A stretch of DNA of 64,000 nucleotides from Aquamicrobium sp. (lineage in GTDB: Bacteria; Pseudomonadota; Alphaproteobacteria; Rhizobiales; Rhizobiaceae). Every line of letters begins with the position of its first letter. Positions within the stretch are counted from its first letter, which is position 1. The notes beneath the pieces are model-generated. The model saw only the letters and a list, made by a program, of their open reading frames with translations. It was not told the origin of the DNA and did not search any database. A program made the translations under genes and the position numbers. Positions 55,899 through 64,000 of the stretch are shown in pieces. The DNA lies in assembly GCA_019739225.1 (NCBI GenBank), contig JAHHDT010000005.1, forward strand, positions 434,001 to 498,000, read 5' to 3'.

Positions 55899-57358
55899 AC
55901 GCGCCAGCAATCAAGGTCGGCGAGGCGCGGTTCGGGATCGACAATGCATTTGCCCGCATGCCCTTCCGCTTCGGCGTGGTCACCATGGAGGCGGCGGCAG
56001 CACTCACGCTCGAACTGGAACTGAGCATCGACGGCCGCCGCGCCGTGGGCTACGCCTCTGATCTGCTTGCCTACAAATGGTTCGACAAGCGGCCGGAAAA
56101 GACGCCGGCCGACAATGTCGCCGACCTGCTATGGGTGGTGCAGGAAGCAGCGAAGATCGCGCGCGACCTGCCTTCGGGCACGCTGTTCGAGATCTGGCGG
56201 GCACTGGACGGCGAGGTCGAGCGGCGCGCACTCGACGCCGGCTTCAATCGTCTTGGCGCTTCGTTCGGCGTGTCGATGATCGAACGCGCGCTGATCGACG
56301 GCATCGCGCGATCGCTCGGGCTGACCTTCCACGAGTGCATCCGCGGCGACGTCCTCGGGCTGCGCCCGGCGCAGGTCTTCCCCGAGCTGGACGGCATGTC
56401 GCCTGCCGATGTGTTGCCGGCCACGCCGCTGAAGCGGCTTGGCCTGCGCCACACGATCGGGCTGGTCGATCCGATTGATGCCGGTGACCTCGATCCGGCT
56501 CAGCGCGTCGGCGACGGCCTGCCGGAGACGCTGGCCGACTATCTGAACCACGATGGCGTTCGCTATCTCAAGATCAAGGTGGGCGGCAACGCCGATGCCG
56601 ACATCGCGCGTCTCGAGAAGATCGCCGGGCTGCTGAGGCAGGTCGGCGGGCCGTTCTCGATCACGCTCGACGGCAATGAGCAGTACAAGCGCCTCGACGA
56701 TTTCGCTGGCCTCATGGAGGCGATCCGCTCTCGGTCGGCGCTGGACGAGATCTACCGTTCGATCCTTTTCGTCGAACAGCCGCTGGAGCGCTCAGTCGCG
56801 CTCGACGGGCCGCTGGGGGCGGACGCGCTGGCGGCGATCGGCAAGCCGCTGCTGATCGACGAGGCCGACGGCTGGACAGGCGCATTCCGCGATGCCATCG
56901 CGCTGGGCTATCGCGGCGTCAGCCACAAGAACTGCAAGGGCGTCGTCCGGTCGCTGCTCAACGCGATGCTGGTCGCGCATCACAACGCCGCGTCAGGCGA
57001 GCCGGGCGGCTATTTCCAGTCGGCCGAGGACCTGACATGCCTGCCGGCCGTGTCTTTGCAGGCCGATCTCGCCGTGGTCGCCTCGCTCGGCATCACGCAT
57101 GTGGAGCGCAACGGGCACCACTATTTCCACGGGCTCGACCATCTGCCGCGCGCCGAGGCGGATGCGGCGCTGAACGCGCATCCCGACCTCTACGAGGAAA
57201 CGCGCCAGGGCGCGCAACTCGCAGTGCGCGATGGCCATCTCGACATCGCGTCGCTGCAGGTGCCCGGCCTCGGCTGCGCGCTCACCCCCGATCTCGGCAA
57301 GCGCATCGCTCCGGCTGACTGGACGTTCGCCATGCTTAACGCAAGACCGGCAGACTGA
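55895..57358 (+). CDS. Enolase-superfamily enzyme of unknown reaction
   Basis: 487 aa, longer than typical mandelate racemase members (about 370-400). The barrel motifs are visible: YLKIKVGG (Lys acid/base), ITLDGNEQY (metal Asp), ILFVEQPLER (metal Glu), LLIDEADGW (metal Glu or Asp) and GVSHKNCKGVVRSL (second Lys). The extended N-terminus (about 200 residues) and a His-rich C-terminal part (NGHHYFHGLD) are unusual. It is likely to abstract the alpha-proton of a carboxylate, perhaps dehydrating the sugar acid made upstream. It overlaps the isomerase gene (ATGA). Confidence 0.82.
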   Translation: MNAPAIKVGEARFGIDNAFARMPFRFGVVTMEAAAALTLELELSIDGRRAVGYASDLLAYKWFDKRPEKTPADNVADLLWVVQEAAKIARDLPSGTLFEIWRALDGEVERRALDAGFNRLGASFGVSMIERALIDGIARSLGLTFHECIRGDVLGLRPAQVFPELDGMSPADVLPATPLKRLGLRHTIGLVDPIDAGDLDPAQRVGDGLPETLADYLNHDGVRYLKIKVGGNADADIARLEKIAGLLRQVGGPFSITLDGNEQYKRLDDFAGLMEAIRSRSALDEIYRSILFVEQPLERSVALDGPLGADALAAIGKPLLIDEADGWTGAFRDAIALGYRGVSHKNCKGVVRSLLNAMLVAHHNAASGEPGGYFQSAEDLTCLPAVSLQADLAVVASLGITHVERNGHHYFHGLDHLPRAEADAALNAHPDLYEETRQGAQLAVRDGHLDIASLQVPGLGCALTPDLGKRIAPADWTFAMLNARPAD

Positions 57359-57376
57359 GCCGGCGAGGAGACTGAA

Positions 57377-58405
57377 ATGGACCAGACCATCCCGTCCGAA
57401 ATCCGCACCGAGGAAGAGTTGGAGGAGCTGCTGTCGCGGCCGAGCGAGCAGCTCGTCGCGTCGCTGCGCAGCATCGACGGAGACATCACCATCCTTGGCG
57501 TCGGCGGCAAGATGGGGCCGACGCTGGCACGCATGGCCAAGCGCGCCGCGCCCGAAAAGCGCGTCATCGGCGTCGCCCGCTTCTCCGAGGCGGGCCTGAA
57601 GGAGAAGCTGCAGGGCTGGGACATCGAAACGGTCGAGTGCGACCTGCTCGACCGCAAGGCGGTCGACGGCCTCGAACGCACGGAGAATGTCGTCTTCATG
57701 GCCGGCCGAAAGTTCGGGTCCGAGGGCAACGAGTCGCTGACCTGGGCGATGAACGTGCATGTGCCGGCGATCGTCGCCGAAGCTTTCGTGCAGTCGCGCA
57801 TCGCCGTGTTCTCGACCGCCTGCGTCTATCCCTTCGTCGACATAGCGGGGCAGGGCGCACGCGAGGACCTGCCGCTCGATCCACCCGGCGAATATGCCAA
57901 TTCCTGCGTCGGGCGCGAACGCATGTTCGAGCATTTCTCGCGCGTCTACGGCGCGCGGGTCTCGCTGATCCGTCTCTCCTACGCGATCGACATGCGCTAC
58001 GGTGTGCTGCACGACGTTGCGCGCGCGGTGCTCGCCGGCGAACCGGTGCAGGTGAGCAGCGGCCATTGCAACGTGATCTGGCAGGGTGATGCCAACGACA
58101 TCGCGCTCCAGTCGCTCGCCCATGCCGGAACGCCGCCTTTCGTGCTCAACTTGTCGGGTCCGGAGCTTGTCAGCGTGCGCCGGCTTGCGCAGAAGTTCGG
58201 GGAGCGCTTCGGGCGTACGCCGGTCTTCGAAGGCGAGGAGCAGGGCAAGGCGTGGATCGTGGACACGAGCCTGCAGCAGTCGCTGCACGGTTACCCCTCG
58301 GTTCCGCTGCCCCGGCTGATCGACTGGACCGCAAAATGGATGCAAGGGGGCGGCAAGTCTCTCGACAAGCCGACGCATTTCGAGGTTCGAGATGGCAAAT
58401 ACTGA
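57377..58405 (+). CDS. NAD-dependent epimerase/dehydratase-like SDR lacking the YxxxK lysine
   Basis: 342 aa with a Rossmann fold (ITILGVGGKMGPTLARMAK) after a 40-residue N-terminal leader rich in Glu. Extended-SDR landmarks are VFMAGRKFGSEG, STACVYPF (catalytic Ser region) and PPGEYANSCVGRERMFEHFS. The last is the place of the YxxxK motif, but it reads YANSC, so the usual catalytic Lys is replaced by Cys. It may still bind NAD and act through another residue, or be a non-classical member. Ribosome binding site GGAGA; 18 bp after the enolase-like gene. Confidence 0.83.
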   Translation: MDQTIPSEIRTEEELEELLSRPSEQLVASLRSIDGDITILGVGGKMGPTLARMAKRAAPEKRVIGVARFSEAGLKEKLQGWDIETVECDLLDRKAVDGLERTENVVFMAGRKFGSEGNESLTWAMNVHVPAIVAEAFVQSRIAVFSTACVYPFVDIAGQGAREDLPLDPPGEYANSCVGRERMFEHFSRVYGARVSLIRLSYAIDMRYGVLHDVARAVLAGEPVQVSSGHCNVIWQGDANDIALQSLAHAGTPPFVLNLSGPELVSVRRLAQKFGERFGRTPVFEGEEQGKAWIVDTSLQQSLHGYPSVPLPRLIDWTAKWMQGGGKSLDKPTHFEVRDGKY

Positions 58406-59114
58406 TGCGGACGGGACGTCCGGCAAGGACGTCCCGACGGGCAAGCCGGTGAAGGATGCGCCCCGCCAGACGCGCGACGCGGTGGCAACGCGCGCGCGCA
58501 TCCTCACGGCCGCGGTGAAGGAATTCGCCAAGAAGGGCCTGACAGGCACCCGCATCGACCAGATCGCCACGCGCGCCCGCTGCAACAAGGCGCTGATCTA
58601 TCATTATTTCGGCAGCAAGGAGGCGCTGTTCAGCGCCGTGCTGGAAAAGACCTACGAGAACATCAGGCTGGCGGAGCGCCAGCTCGACCTGACGCACAAG
58701 CCGCCGGTGGAGGCGATGCGCGAGCTGATCGGCTTCTCGTTCGACTATGTGAGCCAGCACCCCGAATTCATCAAGCTCATCAATGACGAGAACCTGCATG
58801 GCGGCGTGCATGTCGCGCATTCGGCCAAGGCGCGTGACCTGAACAGCCCGCTCGTCGCGCTGATCGAGGAGATACTGAAGCGGGGGGAACGCGAAGGCGT
58901 CTTTCGCGCCGGCGTCGACCCGGTGCAGCTCTACATCTCGATCGCCAGCATCTGCTATTTCTTCATCGCCAATCGCCCGACCCTTTCCGCGATCTTCGGC
59001 CTGCCGAAGACGCCGGAAGTGCTGGCGGATCGTCGCCGGCACGTGATCGACGTCATCCTCGGCTATCTGCGCCCCGTCGACGGGACGCCTTCCACATCAA
59101 GAGCAAATCCATGA
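58392..59114 (+). CDS. TetR family transcriptional regulator
   Basis: 240 aa. A disordered Lys/Asp-rich N-terminus of about 30 residues precedes the helix-turn-helix (RARILTAAVKEFAKKGLTGT, RIDQIATRARCNKALIYHYF, GSKEALFSAVLE), and the C-terminal all-alpha ligand domain (about 85-220). It overlaps the SDR gene by 14 bp and the next gene by 4 bp, so it is part of the operon and probably regulates it through the palindrome at 50871-50886. Confidence 0.92.
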   Translation: MANTDADGTSGKDVPTGKPVKDAPRQTRDAVATRARILTAAVKEFAKKGLTGTRIDQIATRARCNKALIYHYFGSKEALFSAVLEKTYENIRLAERQLDLTHKPPVEAMRELIGFSFDYVSQHPEFIKLINDENLHGGVHVAHSAKARDLNSPLVALIEEILKRGEREGVFRAGVDPVQLYISIASICYFFIANRPTLSAIFGLPKTPEVLADRRRHVIDVILGYLRPVDGTPSTSRANP

Positions 59115-60160
59115 AGATCAACGACATCCCCGCCACCCCGCTCGCAGCGCTCCGCAAGGGCGGCGTCATCCCCGCGCATCCGCTGGCGCTCGACGCCTCG
59201 CGCAAGCTGGACGAGCGCCATCAGCGCGCGCTGTCGCGTTATTATCTCGATGCGGGCGCGATCGGAATGGCGGTCGGTGTTCACACAACGCAGTTCGAAA
59301 TCCGCGACCATGGCCTTCTGGAGCCGGTGCTTTCGCTGGCGGCGGAGGAAGCCGCGCGCCATGCCAGCCAGCCCTTCATGGTGGCCGGCGCGATCGGGCG
59401 CACGGAGCAGGCGGTGCGCGAGGCCGAGCTGGCGCGCGCCAAGGGCTATCATGCGGTGCTGCTCGGGCTCGCGGCCATGCGGGACGCCAGCGAGGACGAG
59501 CTGGTCGCGCACTGCCGCGCCGTCGCCGAGGTGATGCCGGTGATCGGCTTCTACCTGCAGACGGCCGTCGGCGGGCAGCCGCTGCGCTACGAGTTCTGGC
59601 GGCGCTTTGCCGAGATCGAGAACGTTGTGGCCATCAAGATGGCTCCCTTCAACCGCTACCGCACGCTCGACGTGGTGCGGGCGGTGATCGACGCCGGCAC
59701 CGAGGACCGCATCACGCTCTACACCGGCAATGACGACCATATCGTCGCCGACCTGATGACCAAGTTTACGTTCAAGCGCGACGGCAAGCCGGTCAGCGTG
59801 CGCATCAAGGGCGGCCTGCTCGGCCACTGGGCCGTGTGGACCAGAAGCGCCGTCGAGTTGCTGGCCGACATTCACGAACGCGCCGACGAGCGGTCAACCG
59901 CCGAATGGCTGGAGCTGGATGCGCGCACCACGGATGCCAACGGCGTGCTGTTCGACGTGCGCAACGACTTCGCCGGCTGCATCGCCGCCATCCACGAGGT
60001 GCTGCGCCGGCAGGGGTTGCTGCAGGGCATCTGGTGCCTGAACCCGGACGAGACGATGGGGTCGGGGCAGGAAGAGGAACTTGCGCGTATCATGCGCGAC
60101 TATCCCGAACTCACCGACGATGCGTTCGTGCGCGAAAACCTGGATCGCTGGCTCGCCTGA
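59111..60160 (+). CDS. DapA-superfamily enzyme, long form
   Basis: 349 aa, about 50 longer than DapA. The TIM-barrel pattern shows VIGFYLQTAVGG, the Schiff-base Lys in VVAIKMAPFNRYRT (about residue 178) and LYTGNDDHIV. The GTGE-type motif is replaced here by VGVHTTQFEIRDHGL. A lyase of a 2-keto-3-deoxy acid would fit as the final step of the pathway encoded upstream; the exact reaction is not determined. It is the last gene of the operon (coupled to tetR by ATGA). Confidence 0.8.
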   Translation: MKINDIPATPLAALRKGGVIPAHPLALDASRKLDERHQRALSRYYLDAGAIGMAVGVHTTQFEIRDHGLLEPVLSLAAEEAARHASQPFMVAGAIGRTEQAVREAELARAKGYHAVLLGLAAMRDASEDELVAHCRAVAEVMPVIGFYLQTAVGGQPLRYEFWRRFAEIENVVAIKMAPFNRYRTLDVVRAVIDAGTEDRITLYTGNDDHIVADLMTKFTFKRDGKPVSVRIKGGLLGHWAVWTRSAVELLADIHERADERSTAEWLELDARTTDANGVLFDVRNDFAGCIAAIHEVLRRQGLLQGIWCLNPDETMGSGQEEELARIMRDYPELTDDAFVRENLDRWLA

Positions 60161-60178
60161 GCAGGTCGCGGCAGGGAT

Positions 60179-60201
60179 GGAAGCCGCTCAGAGCGGCTTC
60201 C
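60179..60201. terminator. Hairpin between convergent operons
   Basis: GGAAGCCGCT-CAG-AGCGGCTTCC, a perfect 10-bp stem with a 3-nt loop, lies between the end of the TTT operon and the end of livM, and covers the livM stop codon. No T-run follows on either strand, so it may stop transcription weakly from both sides. Confidence 0.65.
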
Positions 60202-61171
60202 GCGTCCATTTCGAGATGACGCCGACGATGCCTTCACGGAAGAGCATCACCGAGACCACGAAGATCAGGCCCTGAATGATGGTCACCCAGGCGCCGAAGG
60301 TCGCCAGGTAGTTCTGCATGGTGACGATCACCGCGGCGCCCACGATCGGCCCGAACACGGTGCCCATGCCGCCGAGCAGCGTCATCAACACGACTTCGCC
60401 GGACATCGTCCAGTAGACGTCGGTTAGCGAGGCGAGCTGGAAGACGATGGCCTTGGTGGCGCCGGCGAGGCCGGCCAGCGTCGCAGACAGCACGAAGACG
60501 GCGAGCTTGTAGCGGTTGACGCGGTAGCCGAGCGAGATCGCGCGGGGCTCGTTCTCGCGGATCGCTTTCAGCACCTGCCCGAACGGCGAGTGGATGATGC
60601 GGTAGATGAGCAGGATCCCCGCGAAGGCGATCGCCAGTACCAGGAAATACAGCGATTCCTGCGAGCGCAGATCGATGAGGCCGAAGAGATGGCCGCGCGG
60701 CACCGCCTGAATGCCGTCCTCGCCGCCGGTGAACTCGGCCTGCAGCGAGAAGAAGTAGACCATCTGCGCGAAAGCGAGCGTGATCATCGCGAAATAGATG
60801 CCCTGCCTGCGGATCGCCAGCGAACCGATGAGGAAGCCGAGCACCCCGGCAACAAGCGTGCCGCAGATGATGGCAAGTTCTGGCGTCAGCCCCCAGACCT
60901 TGGCGGCGTGGGCGCAGACATAACTCGCCATCCCGAAATAGGCGGCATGGCCGAAGGACAGCAGCCCGCCATAGCCGAGCAGCAGGTTGAAGGCGCAGGC
61001 AAAGAGCGCGAAGCACAGGATCTTCATGATGAAGATCGGGTAGAAGAAGAACGGCGCGGCGATGAGCAGCACCAGCAGGCCGGCGAAGATCGCGATGTGG
61101 TGGGCAGGCATGCCGCCCGCCGTCTGCTGGGCGACGACCGGGCCGCCGGTTGCTTCCGTGGTGGCGGTCAT
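60188..61171 (-). CDS. Branched-chain amino acid-type ABC permease (LivM-like)
   Basis: 327 aa from Met at 61171. A hydrophobic protein with about nine segments. LivM hallmarks: LLGYGGLLSFGHAAYFGMAS (about residues 62-81), GQVLKAIRENEPRAISLGYR (about 197-216) and MTLLGGMGTVFGPIVGAAVI near the C-terminus. It overlaps the livH-like stop by one base. The ligand of this system is not evident from the permease. Confidence 0.93.
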   Translation of the reverse strand: MTATTEATGGPVVAQQTAGGMPAHHIAIFAGLLVLLIAAPFFFYPIFIMKILCFALFACAFNLLLGYGGLLSFGHAAYFGMASYVCAHAAKVWGLTPELAIICGTLVAGVLGFLIGSLAIRRQGIYFAMITLAFAQMVYFFSLQAEFTGGEDGIQAVPRGHLFGLIDLRSQESLYFLVLAIAFAGILLIYRIIHSPFGQVLKAIRENEPRAISLGYRVNRYKLAVFVLSATLAGLAGATKAIVFQLASLTDVYWTMSGEVVLMTLLGGMGTVFGPIVGAAVIVTMQNYLATFGAWVTIIQGLIFVVSVMLFREGIVGVISKWTRKPL

Positions 61172-62058
61172 CAGGCAGTCCTCCCGAAGAGCCCTGCCGG
61201 CTTGACCAGCAGCACCAGGGCCATGATGACGAAAATGACCACCGCCGAGCCTTCGGGGTAGAAGACGCGCGTCAGGCCTTCGATGAGGCCGAGCCCGAAG
61301 CCGGTGACGATCGAGCCGAGGATCGAGCCCATGCCCCCGATGACGACCACGGCGAAGACGACGATGATGAGATTCTCGCCCATCACCGGGTTGATCGCGT
61401 AGATCGGCGCGGCAAGCACGCCGGCAAAGCCGGCAAGGGCCACGCCGAAGCCGTAGGTCAGCGTGATCATGAGCGGCACGTTCACGCCAAAAGCGCCGAC
61501 GAGCGTCGGGTTCTCCGTCGCTGCCCGCAGATAGGCGCCGAGCTTGGTCTTCTCGATCACGAACCATGTCGCCAGGCACACGACCGCCGAGGCGATGATG
61601 ACCCATGCGCGCGAATTGGGCAGGTACATGAAGCCGAGATTATGTCCGCCCGAGAGCAGTGGCGGCGCCTGGTAGGGCAGGCCGGATACGCCGAAAATCT
61701 GCTTGAAGATGCCGGTCGTGATGAGCGCCAGGCCAAATGTGAGGAGCAGGCCATAAAGATGGTCGAGGTGATATAGTCGCCGGATGAACAGGCGTTCCAG
61801 GATGACGCCGGTAATGCCGACCGCGACCGGCGCGATCAGCAGCGACCACCAGTAGTTCACGCCGAGATAGTTGAGCAGCATCCAGGTGACGAACGCACCC
61901 AGCATGTACTGCGCGCCGTGGGTGAAGTTGATGATGTTCAGCAAGCCGAAAATCACCGCCAGCCCGAGAGAGAGGATGGCGTAGAACGAGCCGTTGATCA
62001 GCCCGAGCAAGAGCTGGCCGAAAAGCGCCTGAGGCGGAATGCCGAGGAGTTCGAACAT
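61171..62058 (-). CDS. Branched-chain amino acid-type ABC permease (LivH-like)
   Basis: 295 aa, about eight hydrophobic segments. Signature blocks: GLINGSFYAILSLGLAVIFG at the N-terminus, GLLNIINFTHGAQYMLGAFV, and VFAVVVIGGMGSILGSIVTG near the C-terminus. It partners LivM. A 66-bp gap with a strong hairpin separates it from the binding-protein gene upstream. Confidence 0.94.
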   Translation of the reverse strand: MFELLGIPPQALFGQLLLGLINGSFYAILSLGLAVIFGLLNIINFTHGAQYMLGAFVTWMLLNYLGVNYWWSLLIAPVAVGITGVILERLFIRRLYHLDHLYGLLLTFGLALITTGIFKQIFGVSGLPYQAPPLLSGGHNLGFMYLPNSRAWVIIASAVVCLATWFVIEKTKLGAYLRAATENPTLVGAFGVNVPLMITLTYGFGVALAGFAGVLAAPIYAINPVMGENLIIVVFAVVVIGGMGSILGSIVTGFGLGLIEGLTRVFYPEGSAVVIFVIMALVLLVKPAGLFGRTA

Positions 62059-62081
62059 CTGGATACCTGCTGCCGTATGAG

Positions 62082-62111
62082 AAGGGAGGCGCGCGTGTGC
62101 GCGCCTCCCTT
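62082..62111 (-). terminator. Intra-operon hairpin after the livK-like gene
   Basis: AAGGGAGGCGCGC-GTGT-GCGCGCCTCCCTT is a perfect 13-bp stem in the 66-bp gap between the binding-protein stop and the livH-like start. On the minus strand it ends in two Ts only, so it probably acts as a partial terminator or as a 3' stabiliser of the binding-protein mRNA. Confidence 0.75.
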
Positions 62112-62124
62112 GCTAGCGGTTACG

Positions 62125-63315
62125 TCACTTGACGAATTCGCAGCCACCTTCCTCGAGCGGACGGAACGCCTTGTCGGCCGGGATCGTCGCAACGGTCTCG
62201 TAAAGGTCCCATTCGCCTTCCGACTTGTCCGGCGTCTTCACGCGGAACAGGTAGGAGTCGTGGATCTTGCGCCCGTCCTCGCGAACGACACCCTGGCCGA
62301 ACAGCGGATCGTCGGTCGGCATCTCCTTCATCTTGGCCATGACGGCCTCGGTTTCCTTGCTGCCGACCGCCTCGACTGCCTTCAGGTAGTGCAGGACGGC
62401 GCTGTAGACGCCGGCCTGGATCATCGACGGCTTGTTGCCGGTCTGCTCCTCGAAGCGGGCCGACCACTCGCGGGTGCCGTCATTCATGTCCCAATAGAAG
62501 CTTTCCGTCAGCACGAGGCCCTGGGCCACGTCGAGACCCAGCGAATGCACGTCGTTGATGAACACGAGCAGGCCGGCGATCGCCTGACCGGCCTGTGTGA
62601 TGCCGAACTCGGCGGCCTGCTTCATCGAGTTGACGGTATCGCCGCCGGCATTGGCGAGGCCGATCACCTGTGCGCCGGACGCCTGCGCCTGCAGCAGGAA
62701 CGACGAGAAGTCGGTGCCGGGGAACGGAGTCTTGACCGAGCCCACCACTTCGCCGCCGGCTTCCTTGACGACTGCCGAGGTGTCGCGCTCGAGTGCGTGG
62801 CCGAAGGCATAGTCCGCGGTCAGGAAGAACCAGGTCTTGCCGCCGTTCTCCACCATGGCGCCGCCGGTGCCATGCGCGAGCTGCCAGGTGTCGTAGGTCC
62901 AGTGGATGGTGTTGGGCGAGCAGGCCGCACCCGTCAGATCGGACGTTGCAGCACCCGAATTGAGGAAGATCTTGTTCTTCTCGCGGGTGATCTCGTTGAT
63001 GGCGAGCGCGACCGACGAGGTCGGAACGTCGGCGATCACGTCGACGCCTTCGGTGTCGTACCACTGGCGTGCGATGTTGGAGCCGACATCCGGCTTGTTC
63101 TGGTGGTCGGCGGACACGATCTCGACGTTGATGTCTTTGGACGCGGCGTCGAAGTCTTCCACTGCCATCCGCGCGGCGATCACCGAGCCTTCGCCACCGA
63201 TGTCGGCATAGATGCCGGAGCGGTCGTTCATCACGCCAATCTTGACGTCGGTAGCGTAGGCCGTTCCCGACATCAGCACGCCTGCCAGTGCGGCAAGGAC
63301 AAATCTGCTCTTCAT
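62125..63315 (-). CDS. Branched-chain amino acid-type ABC solute-binding protein
   Basis: 396 aa with a signal peptide ending near AYA. A type I periplasmic-binding protein (family 6): DVKIGVMNDRSGIYADIGGE at the mature N-terminus, VVGSVKTPFPGTDFSSFLLQ, and PTDDPLFGQGVVREDGRKIH near the C-terminus. Binding proteins of this subgroup often take up amides, aromatic or short organic acids rather than leucine. It is next to livF-, livH- and livM-like genes. Confidence 0.92.
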   Translation of the reverse strand: MKSRFVLAALAGVLMSGTAYATDVKIGVMNDRSGIYADIGGEGSVIAARMAVEDFDAASKDINVEIVSADHQNKPDVGSNIARQWYDTEGVDVIADVPTSSVALAINEITREKNKIFLNSGAATSDLTGAACSPNTIHWTYDTWQLAHGTGGAMVENGGKTWFFLTADYAFGHALERDTSAVVKEAGGEVVGSVKTPFPGTDFSSFLLQAQASGAQVIGLANAGGDTVNSMKQAAEFGITQAGQAIAGLLVFINDVHSLGLDVAQGLVLTESFYWDMNDGTREWSARFEEQTGNKPSMIQAGVYSAVLHYLKAVEAVGSKETEAVMAKMKEMPTDDPLFGQGVVREDGRKIHDSYLFRVKTPDKSEGEWDLYETVATIPADKAFRPLEEGGCEFVK

Positions 63316-63358
63316 TATCTTCTCCTCCGATTGCGGCGCGTTTCGCGCCTTCTCTCCC

Positions 63359-64000
<642 letters not shown>

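Overview
The window is GC-rich, densely coded chromosomal DNA from an alphaproteobacterium, most likely of the Rhizobiales (Mesorhizobium/Phyllobacteriaceae-like). Three things suggest this: the def-fmt-truA and dapE/dapD neighbourhood, the abundance of ABC, TRAP and TTT uptake systems with GntR/TetR/XRE regulators, and a short palindromic intergenic repeat of rhizobial style. I see no rRNA, tRNA, CRISPR array, phage or insertion sequence. The taxonomic call is inference from gene content.

Layout. 0-13.2 kb is mostly housekeeping: CAP lipoprotein, rmuC, def-fmt-GNAT-truA, an Lrp/MFS divergent pair, dapE, a PanE-type reductase, DUF805, dapD, a LOG-family protein, and a small copper cluster (DUF2946 protein plus a YcnI-PCuAC fusion). 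13.3-20.5 kb (minus strand) is a carbohydrate operon: CUT1 ABC transporter, UPF0309-type SIS protein, GntR/UTRA regulator and FGGY kinase. A perfect 16-bp palindrome of the DasR/NagR type precedes the regulator. 20.7-30.75 kb (minus strand) is a ten-gene peptide or amide operon: C45 acyltransferase, Dpp-type ABC transporter, alpha/beta hydrolase, amidase, PaiB-like flavoprotein and M23-like peptidase. It is divergent from a GntR regulator with two winged helices. 30.8-39.6 kb holds MATE, ZIP, argB, DMT, GGDEF, HAD and DUF817 genes. 39.7-43 kb is proVWX. 43.3-50.7 kb is a TRAP (dctPQM-like) cluster with a DapA-family aldolase, a GlcD-like oxidase, an XRE-cupin regulator and an FMN hydroxy-acid oxidase. 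50.9-60.2 kb is a plus-strand TTT (tctC/A/B-like) operon interleaved with an oxidoreductase, a TIM-barrel isomerase, an enolase-superfamily enzyme, an atypical SDR, a TetR regulator and a DapA-like enzyme. 60.2-64 kb is a branched-chain-amino-acid-type ABC operon (livM-H-K-F), running off the end.

Two signals stand out. (1) About eleven one-base frameshifts interrupt otherwise well-conserved proteins. Ten of them lie between 17.0 and 28.9 kb, five inside one kinase gene, and none is in a housekeeping gene. Either this stretch is poorly resolved sequence or two neighbouring catabolic operons have very recently started to decay. (2) The TTT operon looks like a self-contained uptake and catabolic system for an unidentified sugar acid or related hydroxy acid. 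A palindrome at its promoter fits control by its own TetR protein. All functions are read from motifs and gene order; no database search was possible.
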